Part shown: positions 36,591 through 45,311 of the stretch, one piece after another | Layout of the letters: every line of letters begins with the position of its first letter | Position numbering within the stretch: position 1 is the first letter of the stretch | DNA from: Paraburkholderia atlantica | GTDB lineage: Bacteria; Pseudomonadota; Gammaproteobacteria; Burkholderiales; Burkholderiaceae | NCBI RefSeq assembly: GCF_009362785.1 | Contig: NZ_WHNQ01000006.1 | Coordinates: 273,596 to 337,595, forward strand | Direction of reading: 5' to 3' | DNA: 64,000 nt | Made by a program: the position numbers and the translations under genes | The notes under the pieces: model-generated | Database searches by the model: none | Seen by the model: only the letters and a program-made list of their open reading frames with translations | What the model was told of the DNA's origin: nothing

Positions 36591-37895
36591 TCAACCAGCG
36601 TTCGCCTTGCGCTGATGCGTCGCCACGCGCTGCGATTGCGGTTGCGGTTGCGCGACCGGCGCGCGCGAGACCATTTGGTTTTGCCCGATGATCTTGTCGA
36701 TCTCGGCATCGGCCTGTGCATCGTATTGCGCGAAAACATCGGTGCTGTAGCGCGTGTTCCGCGCCGCGCCCAACTGCGAACCGGATTCGTCGCGCGTGTC
36801 GGCATCGACTGCCATCGACAGTCCGATGCGCAGCGGATGCGCGGCCAGCTCGGCCGGATCGAGCGCGATGCGCACCGGCAGCCGCTGCACGATCTTGATC
36901 CAGTTGCCGGTGGCGTTCTGCGCCGGCAGCGTCGCGAACGCGCTGCCCGTGCCCGCTGAGAAGCCCTCGATACGTCCGTGATACCTGGCGCCTCGGCCGT
37001 AGACGTCCGAGGTAAGCGTGACCCGCTGGCCAATCCGCATGTGCTTGAGCTGCACTTCCTTGAAGTTCGCGTCGACCCAGACCCCGTCGAGCGGCACGAT
37101 CGCCATCAGCGGCGTGCCGGGCGCAACGCGCTGGCCGACCTGAACCCGGCGTTGCGCGACATAGCCGGTCACCGGCGCCGGCAACGTATCGCGCGCATAG
37201 GCGAGCCACGCGGTTCGCACTTTCGCGGCGGCGGCCTGCACGTCAGGATGCTGTTCGACCGTGGTGCGGTCGGTCAGCGCGTGATTGGCTTCGCCCTGCT
37301 GGCGCGCGGCGTCGAGCGCGGCCTGCGCGACGCTGACCGCGTCGCGGGCGTGCGCGATGTCTTCGGCGGACACGGCGCCCGTATCGGCGACGGCCTCGCG
37401 GCGGTGCAGGTCGTCGCGGGCTCGGCTCAGATCGGCTTCGCGCTGCGCGACATTCGCCGCGTAGAAGTCATTGTTGACAAACAAGCCGCTGACGCGGCGC
37501 ACGGTCTGGCCGAGCTGCGCTTCGGCATCGGCGAGCGCGAGTTTTGCATCGGCCGGATCGAGCGTGACGACGGCGTCGCCTTGCTTCACGATTTGGGTGT
37601 CGTCGGTGTTGACGGCGATCACCGTGCCGGTGACCTGCGGCGTCAGTTGCACGAGATTGCCGCTGACGTACGCATCGTCGGTCTGTTCGTGATAGCGGCC
37701 CTCGGTGAAGTAGTAGGCGCCGTAGGCCGCGCCCGCGAGCACCACCGCGGCGCCGAGCAGCGCGATCAGGCGCTTGCGGCGTGCCGGCGGCGTGGACTTG
37801 TTGTCGCCTTGGGGCGTGGCCGGCGCTGGCGTGCCGGTCTTCTGTTCCTCTTCCCGATCCGCCAGTTCGCGGTCGGTCGTAATCGAATCGCTCAT
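36591..37895 (-). CDS. emrA: Membrane fusion protein, EmrA/HlyD family
   Basis: A 434-residue periplasmic adaptor linking the EmrB pump to the outer membrane channel. From ATG 37895 (AGGAGA 6 nt upstream) it has a cytoplasmic head, one membrane helix (LIALLGAAVVLAGAAYGAYY, near 44-63), the biotinyl-lipoyl halves (TDDAYVSGNLVQLTPQVTGT and APVTGYVAQRRVQVGQRVAP), a helical hairpin between them and a beta-barrel (WVDANFKEVQLKHMRIGQRV). A Gln-rich tail closes it. It is the last gene of the emrB-marR-OMF-emrA run, 34 nt after the OMF gene. Confidence 0.9.
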   Translation of the reverse strand: MSDSITTDRELADREEEQKTGTPAPATPQGDNKSTPPARRKRLIALLGAAVVLAGAAYGAYYFTEGRYHEQTDDAYVSGNLVQLTPQVTGTVIAVNTDDTQIVKQGDAVVTLDPADAKLALADAEAQLGQTVRRVSGLFVNNDFYAANVAQREADLSRARDDLHRREAVADTGAVSAEDIAHARDAVSVAQAALDAARQQGEANHALTDRTTVEQHPDVQAAAAKVRTAWLAYARDTLPAPVTGYVAQRRVQVGQRVAPGTPLMAIVPLDGVWVDANFKEVQLKHMRIGQRVTLTSDVYGRGARYHGRIEGFSAGTGSAFATLPAQNATGNWIKIVQRLPVRIALDPAELAAHPLRIGLSMAVDADTRDESGSQLGAARNTRYSTDVFAQYDAQADAEIDKIIGQNQMVSRAPVAQPQPQSQRVATHQRKANAG

Positions 37896-37929
37896 TGCAG
37901 TTCTCCTGATAGGTCTCCCGACGTGCCGT

Positions 37930-39450
37930 TCAACGGGCGGCAACCGCGGATTTGACTTGACTAGTGGGTGCGGCGGCGACGTCCCCGTGATGGCCGGTTT
38001 GCGCCGACGTATCGACATAGCCGCCGCCCAACGCCGAGGCGAGCTGGATCTGCTGGTCGCGACGGTTCATCTTCAGATTGGCGATCGCCTCGTCGGCGTT
38101 CAGCGCGGTGACGTCGGCATTGAGCACGGTCAGCTGGTTGGTCAGGCCGGCCTTGTATTGCGTGGTCGCCAGACGGTCGGCATCGCTCGCCGCCTGCTGC
38201 GCGGCCAGCGCATCGCCGAGCTGCGCGTCGCTCGAGCGGATCTGCGCGATTTGCGTGGCCACGCCGCTCAGCGCGCCGATCAGCGTCTGGTTGTAGGTCG
38301 CCACCGCATAGTCGAACTCGGCGTAGCGGCCCTTCAACTGCGCGCGCAGCTCGCCGGCATCGAAGATCGGCAGATGGATCGCCGGGCCCACCGATGCGGT
38401 GCGGCTCGCGGCGCTCAGGAAGCGGCCGAAGCCGAACGCGTCGAAACCGATCGCGGCGCTCAGGTTGATGTCGGGATAGAACTCGGCCTTCGCTTCCTTC
38501 ACTTCGTGCGTGATCGCGTCGACGCGCCAGCGCGCCGCGACGATGTCGGGCCGCCGGCTCAGCAGATCGGCCGGCAGGTTGTCCGGCAGACGCACGTCGT
38601 CGCCGCCGCCGAGCGTCGGCCGCGTGATCGCCAGTCCGCGGTCGGGACCCTTGCCAAGCAGCGCCGCCAGTTGATACCGGGTGCTCAGGATGCTGCCGTC
38701 GAGCGCGCTGACGCGAGCGCGGCTGGTCGACAGATTCGCCTCGGCCGTCTTGCGCTCCACTTCGGTATCGAGTCCGTTTGCGATGCGGCCCGCGGTGATG
38801 CGCTCGATCTGCTCGCGCCGCGCGACTTCCTGCTGCGCGATGTCGCGCAAAGCGTAGAGCCGAGCCAGTTCGTTGTAACTGCGGGCGATCGAGGTGTCGA
38901 GCGTGAGCCGGACGACTTGCGCGTCGGCCTCGCTCGCGGACGCCTCCGAGACAGCCGCGCGCAGCGCCTCGCGGTTCTTGCCCCACAGGTCGAGATCGTA
39001 AGAAGCGGTCAGCAGCCCCTTGTTCTCGGTCTGCCAGGAGCCGGCGTACGGCGGCGGAATCAACGCGGTGCTGCTGAATTGCTGGCGCGTCAGCGTGTAC
39101 GACGCGTCGACGCGCGGCAGCGTATTCGCCTTCGCCGTTTCGCTATAGGCTTGGGCCTGTGCGACTCGGGCGCGCGCCTGCTCGAGCGTCGGGCTGCCTT
39201 GCAGCGCCTCGGCGATTAAGACTTTCAGTTGCGCGTCGCCGAACTGGTCGACCCAGTCGGCGGACGGCCAATGCCCCTGCTCTTGCGGGAGGCTCCGGGA
39301 CGTTTCCAGCTGTTGCGGTTGATCGATCTGTTTGTCGCTGTGGATGCCCGCATAGTTTGCGCACGCTGCCAGCACTGCGAAAGAGATCACCGAAACACCG
39401 AGCTTCAGCGAACGGGCGACGGTGTTTGCCTTAGAAGTCTGCGATTTCAT
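37930..39450 (-). CDS. Outer membrane efflux lipoprotein, NodT family
   Basis: A 506-residue TolC-type channel. The N-terminus is a signal with lipobox LAAC (Cys near 30). Two OEP repeats are seen: TLEQARARVAQAQAYSETAK (first) and RYAEFDYAVATYNQTLIGAL (second), with SYDLDLWGKNRE and LLSRRPDIVAARWRVDA as NodT landmarks. It would complete the EmrA-EmrB exporter. The start codon is covered by a MarR-like box (39450-39469). A C-terminal Ala/Thr/His tail of about 25 residues is unusual but in frame. Confidence 0.92.
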   Translation of the reverse strand: MKSQTSKANTVARSLKLGVSVISFAVLAACANYAGIHSDKQIDQPQQLETSRSLPQEQGHWPSADWVDQFGDAQLKVLIAEALQGSPTLEQARARVAQAQAYSETAKANTLPRVDASYTLTRQQFSSTALIPPPYAGSWQTENKGLLTASYDLDLWGKNREALRAAVSEASASEADAQVVRLTLDTSIARSYNELARLYALRDIAQQEVARREQIERITAGRIANGLDTEVERKTAEANLSTSRARVSALDGSILSTRYQLAALLGKGPDRGLAITRPTLGGGDDVRLPDNLPADLLSRRPDIVAARWRVDAITHEVKEAKAEFYPDINLSAAIGFDAFGFGRFLSAASRTASVGPAIHLPIFDAGELRAQLKGRYAEFDYAVATYNQTLIGALSGVATQIAQIRSSDAQLGDALAAQQAASDADRLATTQYKAGLTNQLTVLNADVTALNADEAIANLKMNRRDQQIQLASALGGGYVDTSAQTGHHGDVAAAPTSQVKSAVAAR

Positions 39451-39469
39451 TTTCTGACAAATCAGATTA
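39450..39469. promoter_or_regulatory. MarR-type box at the start of the OMF gene
   Basis: TTTTCTGACAAATCAGATTA resembles the boxes before marR and emrB (arms TCTG...CAGA with an identical 6-bp step). It touches the OMF start codon, where a bound repressor would block read-through. It is less symmetric than the other two. Confidence 0.5.
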
Positions 39470-39504
39470 ATGGGTGAAAAAAGCGCGGCCCACGGCCGCG
39501 CCGC

Positions 39505-39942
39505 TCAATCGCCCGTGAACTTGCGAAGCAGGCGGTCCAGCTCGGCAAACTCGGCCTTCGTGAATTTGCGCAAGCGGGCGTTCAACACATGCGGTGCGAC
39601 TTCAGGAATCCGCGCCGCGGTTTTCTGCCCCTCCGCGGTCAACGTCAGATTGACCACGCGGCGATCTTGCGGGTCGCGCGATCGTTGCAGCAGCCCCTTC
39701 GTTTCCAGCTTGTCCAGCATCCGCGTCATCAGGCCGGTGTCGATTCCGAGCAGCTTCGACAGCTCGAAAGGCGTGGTTGCCACACCCTGCTTCAGCGAAA
39801 GCAGGATGCCCATTTGCTGGCCGTTGATGTCGAGGTCCTTGAGCGCCGCGTCCATTTCCGCGACGACGACGTTGCGGGCCTTGACGAGCCTGAAGCCGAT
39901 ACTCTGTGTAAGCATGAAGTTCTTCGTCGTGTAGTGGTCCAT
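39505..39942 (-). CDS. MarR family repressor of the efflux operon
   Basis: A 145-residue winged-helix regulator from ATG 39942, which has a perfect AGGAGG. Features: GQQMGILLSLKQGVATTPFE, the recognition helix LLGIDTGLMTRMLDKLETKG, and the wing RDPQDRRVVNLTLTAEGQ (D-x-R-D/R). It lies between emrB and the OMF gene on the same strand. Palindromes of the same sequence precede itself, emrB and the OMF gene, so autoregulation and repression of the pump are likely. The ligand would be a toxic aromatic compound by family. Confidence 0.92.
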   Translation of the reverse strand: MDHYTTKNFMLTQSIGFRLVKARNVVVAEMDAALKDLDINGQQMGILLSLKQGVATTPFELSKLLGIDTGLMTRMLDKLETKGLLQRSRDPQDRRVVNLTLTAEGQKTAARIPEVAPHVLNARLRKFTKAEFAELDRLLRKFTGD

Positions 39943-39966
39943 AGCGGCGTCCTCCTTGTTGATTTG

Positions 39967-39994
39967 GACATTATCTGCATTGTCAGATAATGTC
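39967..39994. promoter_or_regulatory. MarR operator of the marR gene
   Basis: GACATTATCTG-CATTGT-CAGATAATGTC has 11-bp perfect arms, 25 bp upstream of the marR start. The core TTATCTGCATTGTCAGATAA nearly equals the emrB box. Confidence 0.75.
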
Positions 39995-40024
39995 AAGAAG
40001 AGGAGCCGGGTTGGCCAATCGGGT

Positions 40025-41587
40025 TCAATGTCCGCCGGCGGCCGCCGCGCCCGCGGCGCCAGCTTTGGTCGGCTTCGTCACCCAGATCAGCGGGATGATC
40101 ACGACGAAGATCACCGCCGAGATCCAGAAGATGTCGTTCAGGCCCAGCATCGTGGCCTGCGCGTTCAGCGAGGCCTCGTAAAACGCCGTGGCCTTCGGAA
40201 TGCCCGCGTCCAGTGCCGCCTGCAGGTGCGCGATCGCGCCGGAAAAACCAGGGTCCTCTACGCTGCTTTGCTCGGCAAGCCGTGCATGGTGCAGGATCGT
40301 ACGGTCGCTCCACGCGTTGCTCATCAGCGAGGTGCCCACGGCTCCCGCGAAAATCCGCACGAAGTTGGACAGACCCGCCGCCGCCGGAATCTCCTCCGGC
40401 TTCAGACCCGACAGGATGATCGCTGTCAGCGGCGTGAAGAACAGCGCGGTCGGAATACCTTGCAGCAAGGTGGGCAGCACGAGCGTCCACGCGTCGACGC
40501 CGGTCGTGTAGTTGGAACGCATGAAGAACACCCCGGCGAATCCGACGAACGCAAGCGTGGCGAGCACCCGCATGTCCGAGCGCGGCATGAGCTTACCCAT
40601 CACCGGCGCGAGCATCACGGCGAAAATGCCGAGCGGCGCGGTCACGAGCCCCGCGTCCACCGCGCGGTAGCCGAGGTAGCCCTGAATCCACTGCGGCAGG
40701 ATCACGAGATTGGCGAAGAAGATCGCATAGGCGACCGAAATCGCAACCGTGCCGCCGAGGAAGTTGCGTCTGGCGAAAAGCCGCAGGTTGACGATCGGCT
40801 TTTCCTCGGTCAATTCCCAGATCAGAAAGAACAGGAAGCTGACCACGGCGACGATCATCAGCGCCCAGATCACCGGCGAGCTGAACCAGTCGAGGTCGCG
40901 GCCCTTGTCGAGCATGATCTGCAGCGGCGCGACCCATGCGATCAGCGAGATCAGGCCGACCTTGTCGATCGGGAGTTTGCGGGCCGGCGTCTCGCGATCG
41001 CGGTAGATCGCCCAGATCGCGCCCGCGGCAAACAGGCCGACCGGCACGTTGATGTAGAAGATCCACGACCAGCTGTAGCTATCGGTGATCCAGCCGCCTA
41101 GCGCCGGCCCCGCGATCGGCCCGACCGTCGCCGTCATCGCCCACAACGCCAGCGCGTTCGAACTTTTTTCCTTCGGAAACGACGCGAGCAGCATGGCCTG
41201 CGACAACGGCACCAGCGGCCCCGCCACCGCACCCTGCACGACGCGGGCGATCAGCAGCACCAGCAGGTTCGGCGCGAGCCCGCACGCCGCCGATGACAGC
41301 ACGAACAGCAGGATCGCCGACACGAACAGCTTGACCTGGCCGATGCGCTGCGTGAGCCACCCTGTCAACGGAATCGACACCGCGTTGGCCGCGGCAAACA
41401 GCGTGATGACCCATGTGCCTTCGTCGATCGACACGCCGAGGTTGCCGGACAGCGTCGGAATCGCGACGTTCGCGATCGACGAATCGAGCACGTTCATGAA
41501 GGTGGCGAGCGCCACGGCGAATGTGCCGAGGGCAAACTTTGCGCCAGTCAGCTGGGCCGGCGCGCCTGGATTGGTCGATGACTTCAT
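40025..41587 (-). CDS. emrB: Multidrug exporter EmrB/QacA (DHA2) family
   Basis: A 520-residue, 14-helix drug:proton antiporter. Motifs: ATFMNVLDSSIANVAIPTLS in helix 1 (DHA2 motif D1), GWLTQRIGQVKLFVSAILLF (motif A), RVVQGAVAGPLVPLSQAMLL (motif B) and VGPIAGPALGGWITDSYSWS (motif C). The product pairs with EmrA and the NodT-type channel. It begins the operon; a MarR box at 41632-41651 lies 45 bp upstream of the start. The substrate range is not deducible. Confidence 0.92.
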   Translation of the reverse strand: MKSSTNPGAPAQLTGAKFALGTFAVALATFMNVLDSSIANVAIPTLSGNLGVSIDEGTWVITLFAAANAVSIPLTGWLTQRIGQVKLFVSAILLFVLSSAACGLAPNLLVLLIARVVQGAVAGPLVPLSQAMLLASFPKEKSSNALALWAMTATVGPIAGPALGGWITDSYSWSWIFYINVPVGLFAAGAIWAIYRDRETPARKLPIDKVGLISLIAWVAPLQIMLDKGRDLDWFSSPVIWALMIVAVVSFLFFLIWELTEEKPIVNLRLFARRNFLGGTVAISVAYAIFFANLVILPQWIQGYLGYRAVDAGLVTAPLGIFAVMLAPVMGKLMPRSDMRVLATLAFVGFAGVFFMRSNYTTGVDAWTLVLPTLLQGIPTALFFTPLTAIILSGLKPEEIPAAAGLSNFVRIFAGAVGTSLMSNAWSDRTILHHARLAEQSSVEDPGFSGAIAHLQAALDAGIPKATAFYEASLNAQATMLGLNDIFWISAVIFVVIIPLIWVTKPTKAGAAGAAAAGGH

Positions 41588-41631
41588 TTACGTCCTCGTC
41601 TCGGTTCGATGCGCCCGTCAGTGCCGGGCGA

Positions 41632-41651
41632 TTATCTGCAATATCAGATAA
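41632..41651. promoter_or_regulatory. MarR operator of emrB
   Basis: TTATCTGCAATATCAGATAA is a perfect 7-bp palindrome with a 6-bp spacer, matching the marR box except in the centre. It is positioned to repress the emrB promoter. Confidence 0.75.
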
Positions 41652-41672
41652 ATGACCAAAAAAAATGCTGCC

Positions 41673-41786
41673 TTGGCGGTCGAGCAGTCTTGCAAGAAGC
41701 CGGTTCAACGCGTCGAAGTCCGACTCCGAGGCGTGTTGCGCGCGGCGACGGCCTGCCCTCTCGAGCTTGTCCAGCACGCGGGTCAT
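41673..41786 (-). pseudogene. Remnant of a second marR gene
   Basis: The minus strand encodes MTRVLDKLERAGRRR joined directly to SDFDALNRLLARLLDRQ. The first part matches the recognition-helix end and the second the C-terminal dimer helix of MarR proteins, including the intact neighbour (MTRMLDKLE and AEFAELDRLLRKF). The wing between them is deleted and the N-terminal half is absent. It lies just upstream of the emrB operator, suggesting that an older divergent or co-transcribed marR copy decayed here. The rest of 41652-42087 holds no recognisable gene. Confidence 0.6.
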
Positions 41787-42087
41787 CGATCGCCTCCTCG
41801 ATATCTGACTTCAATATCTTTGACTGTGCAGATTTTAGCAAGCGAATTCCCTCGCTGTATGCGTTACGTGGTGGAAAACTGAATTGATCTGCCGGCGACA
41901 ATCGCGACCAGCACTGACAGGACCACTGCCGACACGCGCCATCACTCACCGCTTGTTCCTGCGGCTCACAACTGTTTGTCCGCGCCTTGTGTGCAAAAGC
42001 GGAGCACGACTGCATAAATTAGTAGCCATCGGAACCAACCAACAGTCCGATCACAGATTGCTGATCCAACCAACTTCGAGGTTCACT

Positions 42088-42798
42088 ATGAGTCAGTCTC
42101 CCAAAGTCATCGTGGTCACCGGCGCATCGCAAGGCATCGGCGCCGAAACCGTCAAGGCATTTCGCAAGCTCGGCCATAACGTGGTCGCGACATCGCGCAG
42201 CATCAAGCCGTCCGACGATCCCAACCTCGTCACCGTGGCCGGTGACATCGCCGATCCGGCCACGGCTCGACGCGTGATCGATACAGCGGTCGCGCGTTTC
42301 GGTCGTGTCGATACGCTCGTCAACAATGCGGGCATTTTCGTGGCCAAGCCGTTCACCCAATACACGGCCGAAGATTACGCGACGATCACCGGCATCAATC
42401 TCGCGGGATTCTTCCACATCACGCAGCTCGCGATTGCCGAGATGGAGAAGCATGAGCGCGGCCACGTGGTCAGCATCACGACGACGCTCGTCGATCACGC
42501 GATCGACGGCGTGCCGTCCGTGCTGGCCTCGCTGACCAAGGGCGGCCTTGCAGCCGCGACCCGCTCGCTCGCGATCGAATATGCGAAGCGCGGCATTCGC
42601 GCCAATGCGGTGTCGCCCGGCATCATCAAGTCACCGATGCATGCGCCGGAAACCCATGCGGCGCTCGGCGCGTTGCATCCAGTGGGTCATATGGGCGAGA
42701 TGAGCGACATCGTGAATGCGATCGTCTATCTCGACTCGGCGCCGTTCGTGACCGGCGAGATTCTGCATGTGGACGGCGGCCAGAGCGCGGGACACTGA
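42088..42798 (+). CDS. Short-chain dehydrogenase/reductase (second of a duplicate pair)
   Basis: A 236-residue SDR very similar over its whole length to the 34781-35488 product. Shared blocks include VVTGASQGIGAETVKAF, NNAGIF-x-AKPFTQYTAEDY, SVLASLTKGG and the identical C-terminal FVTGEILHVDGGQSAG. As in its twin, the Y-x3-K catalytic tyrosine position reads S-L-T-K. The start at 42088 matches the twin. It is not followed by a RidA gene, so only the SDR gene was copied or only it survived. Confidence 0.85.
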   Translation: MSQSPKVIVVTGASQGIGAETVKAFRKLGHNVVATSRSIKPSDDPNLVTVAGDIADPATARRVIDTAVARFGRVDTLVNNAGIFVAKPFTQYTAEDYATITGINLAGFFHITQLAIAEMEKHERGHVVSITTTLVDHAIDGVPSVLASLTKGGLAAATRSLAIEYAKRGIRANAVSPGIIKSPMHAPETHAALGALHPVGHMGEMSDIVNAIVYLDSAPFVTGEILHVDGGQSAGH

Positions 42799-42826
42799 GC
42801 GAGCCAACCGAAGACGCGCGCGCCGC

Positions 42827-43780
42827 TCAGTGCGCGCGCGTGCGCGGCGCGGGCACTGGCGGTGTCGTGGGTTTGGCCAACTGCTCGATCAGAAATTCGA
42901 CGAAAGCCCGCACGCGCGAAGTCAGATAGCGCGCGTGCGGATAAAGCAGGATGAATGGCCGCGTGCGCCCGCCCGCCTCGCGCAACACTTCCACGAGCCG
43001 ACCTTCGCGCAGGTCGTCCGCCACGACGAAGCGATACGTCTGAAAGAGACCCGCGCCGGCACGCGCGAGCGTCACGCCGGCGAGCGCGTCGCCCGAAGTT
43101 CCATAGCTTCCCCGCGTCAGCACGTCGGCATTTTCAGGCGAGCCTTCGAAGGTCCACGCGAGATGACGGCCGCTGCTCGGCATTTCGAACTGGATGCATT
43201 CGTGGGCCTGCAGGTCCTCGATGGTTTTCGGCACGCCCGCACGCTTCAGATAGGCGGGCGTCGCCACCACGACCATCTCCGCATCTTCGAGCTTGCGCGC
43301 GACGAGGTTTGAATCGGCCGGTGCGCGTCCGCGTATCGCGAGATCGAAACCCTCGTCCGCGAAGTCGATGTTGCGATTGCTCAAGTGCGTCTCGACCCGG
43401 ACTTGCGGATAGCGCTCGCGAAACGCCGGCAGCAGCGGCAACACGCGATAGTGCCCGTACGGCGTCGGCATGCTGATGCGCACCACGCCGGCCGGCGTGG
43501 TCTGTTCGCCCGTCACTTCGCGCTCGGCGTCCATCAGTTGCGACAGGGCCTGACGGCACTGCTCGAAATAGCGCCGCCCCGCGTCGGTCAGACGGATCTG
43601 GCGCGTCGTGCGTACGAACAGGCGCACGCCGAGCCGTTCCTCGAGCCGCGCGACCGAGCGGCTCACGGCCGCCGGCGTGACACTCGCGGCGTTGGCCGCG
43701 AGCGTAAAGCTTCCGAGCTCCGCCGCGAGGCAGAAGAGCTCGATGCTGCCCAACAGCAGATCGTCGAATTTGCGGTGCAT
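42827..43780 (-). CDS. LysR family regulator
   Basis: A 317-residue regulator from ATG 43780 (AGGGAGAC upstream). HTH: SIELFCLAAELGSFTLAANA then SVTPAAVSRSVARLEERLGV (residues 12-51). The effector domain is of the DsdC/CrgA-like group (GVVRISMPTPYGHYRVLPLL, then DLAIRGRAPADSNLVARKL). It follows the nitronate monooxygenase gene by 79 bp on the same strand and may regulate it. The C-terminus is Pro/Arg-rich. Confidence 0.9.
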   Translation of the reverse strand: MHRKFDDLLLGSIELFCLAAELGSFTLAANAASVTPAAVSRSVARLEERLGVRLFVRTTRQIRLTDAGRRYFEQCRQALSQLMDAEREVTGEQTTPAGVVRISMPTPYGHYRVLPLLPAFRERYPQVRVETHLSNRNIDFADEGFDLAIRGRAPADSNLVARKLEDAEMVVVATPAYLKRAGVPKTIEDLQAHECIQFEMPSSGRHLAWTFEGSPENADVLTRGSYGTSGDALAGVTLARAGAGLFQTYRFVVADDLREGRLVEVLREAGGRTRPFILLYPHARYLTSRVRAFVEFLIEQLAKPTTPPVPAPRTRAH

Positions 43781-43859
43781 GCCTGTCTCCCTTTGTTCTT
43801 TTGTTTCGAGGACGCGTGCCGATGTCTTCGATCGATGCGAGGCATGAAAATCAGACTGC

Positions 43860-44960
43860 TCAGTTCCACACCGATTGCAAGCGCTCGATACTTTCACGCG
43901 TTTCGCGTTCCAGTTGCGCGATCAGCTCGCCGGCGGGCAGCGAACGCGCAAGCGGCGCGGCCTGGCCCGCCCATTGCGCGCCGTAGCCGAACTCACCCTT
44001 GGCCTTGGCGGCTGCATTGAGCGCCTTGCCCGCGTCGTAGGTGATCGGATAGGACGGTGTACGCGGGGCTTGCGGGTCCTCTCCGAGTGCGGTGAAGCGA
44101 TTGACGATGCTGCGCGCGAGGCGCCCCGAAATGGCCGACGTGAATGTCGTCGAGCGCGCCGCATCGCTGAGCAACGCGCTGCGATAAGCGTCGTCGATCG
44201 AGGTTTCCGGGCACGCGACGAAGGCCGTGCCCATTTGCGCCGCCTGCGCGCCCAGCGCGAGCGCGGCCGCGATGCCGGCGCCGTCCATGATGCCGCCCGC
44301 CGCGATCACGGGCACGTCGAACTCGCTCACCAGCAGACGCGTCAGCGCGAACGTGCCGAGGCGCTCGTCGCGCCCGGTCGTGTCGAAGATTCCGCGATGA
44401 CCGCCCGCCTCGATGCCCTGCGCGACGATCGCATCGACGCCTGCTTCGACGGCCGCCGCCGCTTCATCGAGATTGGTCGCGCTCGCCAGCAAACGGATGC
44501 CCGCGTGCTTCAGTTGCGCGATCACCGCATCGGGCGGCAAGCCGAAATGGAAGCTGACGACGGCCGGCTTCTCCGCGAGCAGCATCGCCTGCATCGCGGT
44601 GTCGACGACGAAACTCGTGTAGATCTCGGAGAGCGCTTGCGGCGGCGTCGCGCCGTATTGCCGGAACACCGGTTCGAGCCAATCGAGCCATGCACGCTCG
44701 ACGGCCGCATCGGGGGTGGCCGGACGATGGCAGAACACATTGATGTTGAACGGCTTCGTCGTTAGCTCGCGGGTCTGGTGGATCGCCCGGCGCGCGTTCT
44801 CCGCGTTCATCGCGGCAACGCCGAGCGAGCCCAGACCGCCCGCGTTCGACACCGCGGCCGCGAGCGCCGGCGTGGTGACGCCCGCCATCGGCGCCTGAAT
44901 GATTGGCTTGTGGATGCCGAGCGTGCGCAGTAACGCGCGATTGTCCGCTTGAGTGCTCAT
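43860..44960 (-). CDS. Nitronate monooxygenase family protein
   Basis: A 366-residue FMN-dependent TIM-barrel enzyme that oxidises alkyl nitronates such as propionate-3-nitronate. Motifs: IIQAPMAGVTTPALAAAVSN (residues 20-39), GGLGSLG, the catalytic-loop IVAQGIEAGGHRG near 180, and IAAGGIMDGAGIAAALALGA with QMGTAFVACPE. These are the class I NMO landmarks. An MFS remnant and an MFS gene lie upstream, and a LysR gene downstream on the same strand. Confidence 0.9.
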   Translation of the reverse strand: MSTQADNRALLRTLGIHKPIIQAPMAGVTTPALAAAVSNAGGLGSLGVAAMNAENARRAIHQTRELTTKPFNINVFCHRPATPDAAVERAWLDWLEPVFRQYGATPPQALSEIYTSFVVDTAMQAMLLAEKPAVVSFHFGLPPDAVIAQLKHAGIRLLASATNLDEAAAAVEAGVDAIVAQGIEAGGHRGIFDTTGRDERLGTFALTRLLVSEFDVPVIAAGGIMDGAGIAAALALGAQAAQMGTAFVACPETSIDDAYRSALLSDAARSTTFTSAISGRLARSIVNRFTALGEDPQAPRTPSYPITYDAGKALNAAAKAKGEFGYGAQWAGQAAPLARSLPAGELIAQLERETRESIERLQSVWN

Positions 44961-45018
44961 GTTCCCTTCCCACCGGATGCGTTAAAAGGTTCAATGTACA
45001 TGCCGGCTTGCCAGCTTG

Positions 45019-45305
45019 TCAGGCTCCAGCGCGGCCGTGCGGCCAGCGCGCGAGCTTGCCGATCGACGGCAACAGGCCCGCGAGCGTCATACCCAAGGCC
45101 CACGCAAAGCCGCGAACGGCCACCGCTGCGTGACGGACGCTTGCGGCACCATCGCGAGCCCCGTGAGCACGAGGCACGCAACGATCATGCGCCAGCTTCC
45201 TGACCGGTCGGCCAGCGCGCCGAGGCGCGCGGCCAGCAGCATGCTCCCGAGCGCCGAGCATGCCATAACCACGCCCGCCGCGCGCGGCCGGTGAAGACGA
45301 CACCG
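45019..45305 (-). pseudogene. Frameshifted C-terminal remnant of an MFS transporter
   Basis: Two minus-strand frames each carry part of an MFS half. One reads AAGVVMACSALGSMLLAARL, then the motif A-like GALADRSGSWRMIVACLVLT and ends at 45087. The other continues in a shifted frame with FAWALGMTLAGLLPSIGKLA and stops at 45019. Together they match the C-terminal region of an MdtG-type drug exporter. The shift lies near 45090-45115. No start or N-terminal half remains. Confidence 0.6.
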
Positions 45306-45311
45306 TCGCAT

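Noticed and set aside
41079..41786. A 235-residue frame starting at the marR remnant with AGGAGG upstream
   Set aside because: Only its first 38 codons resemble MarR; the rest runs antisense-frame through the 5' part of emrB and has no sensible protein features.
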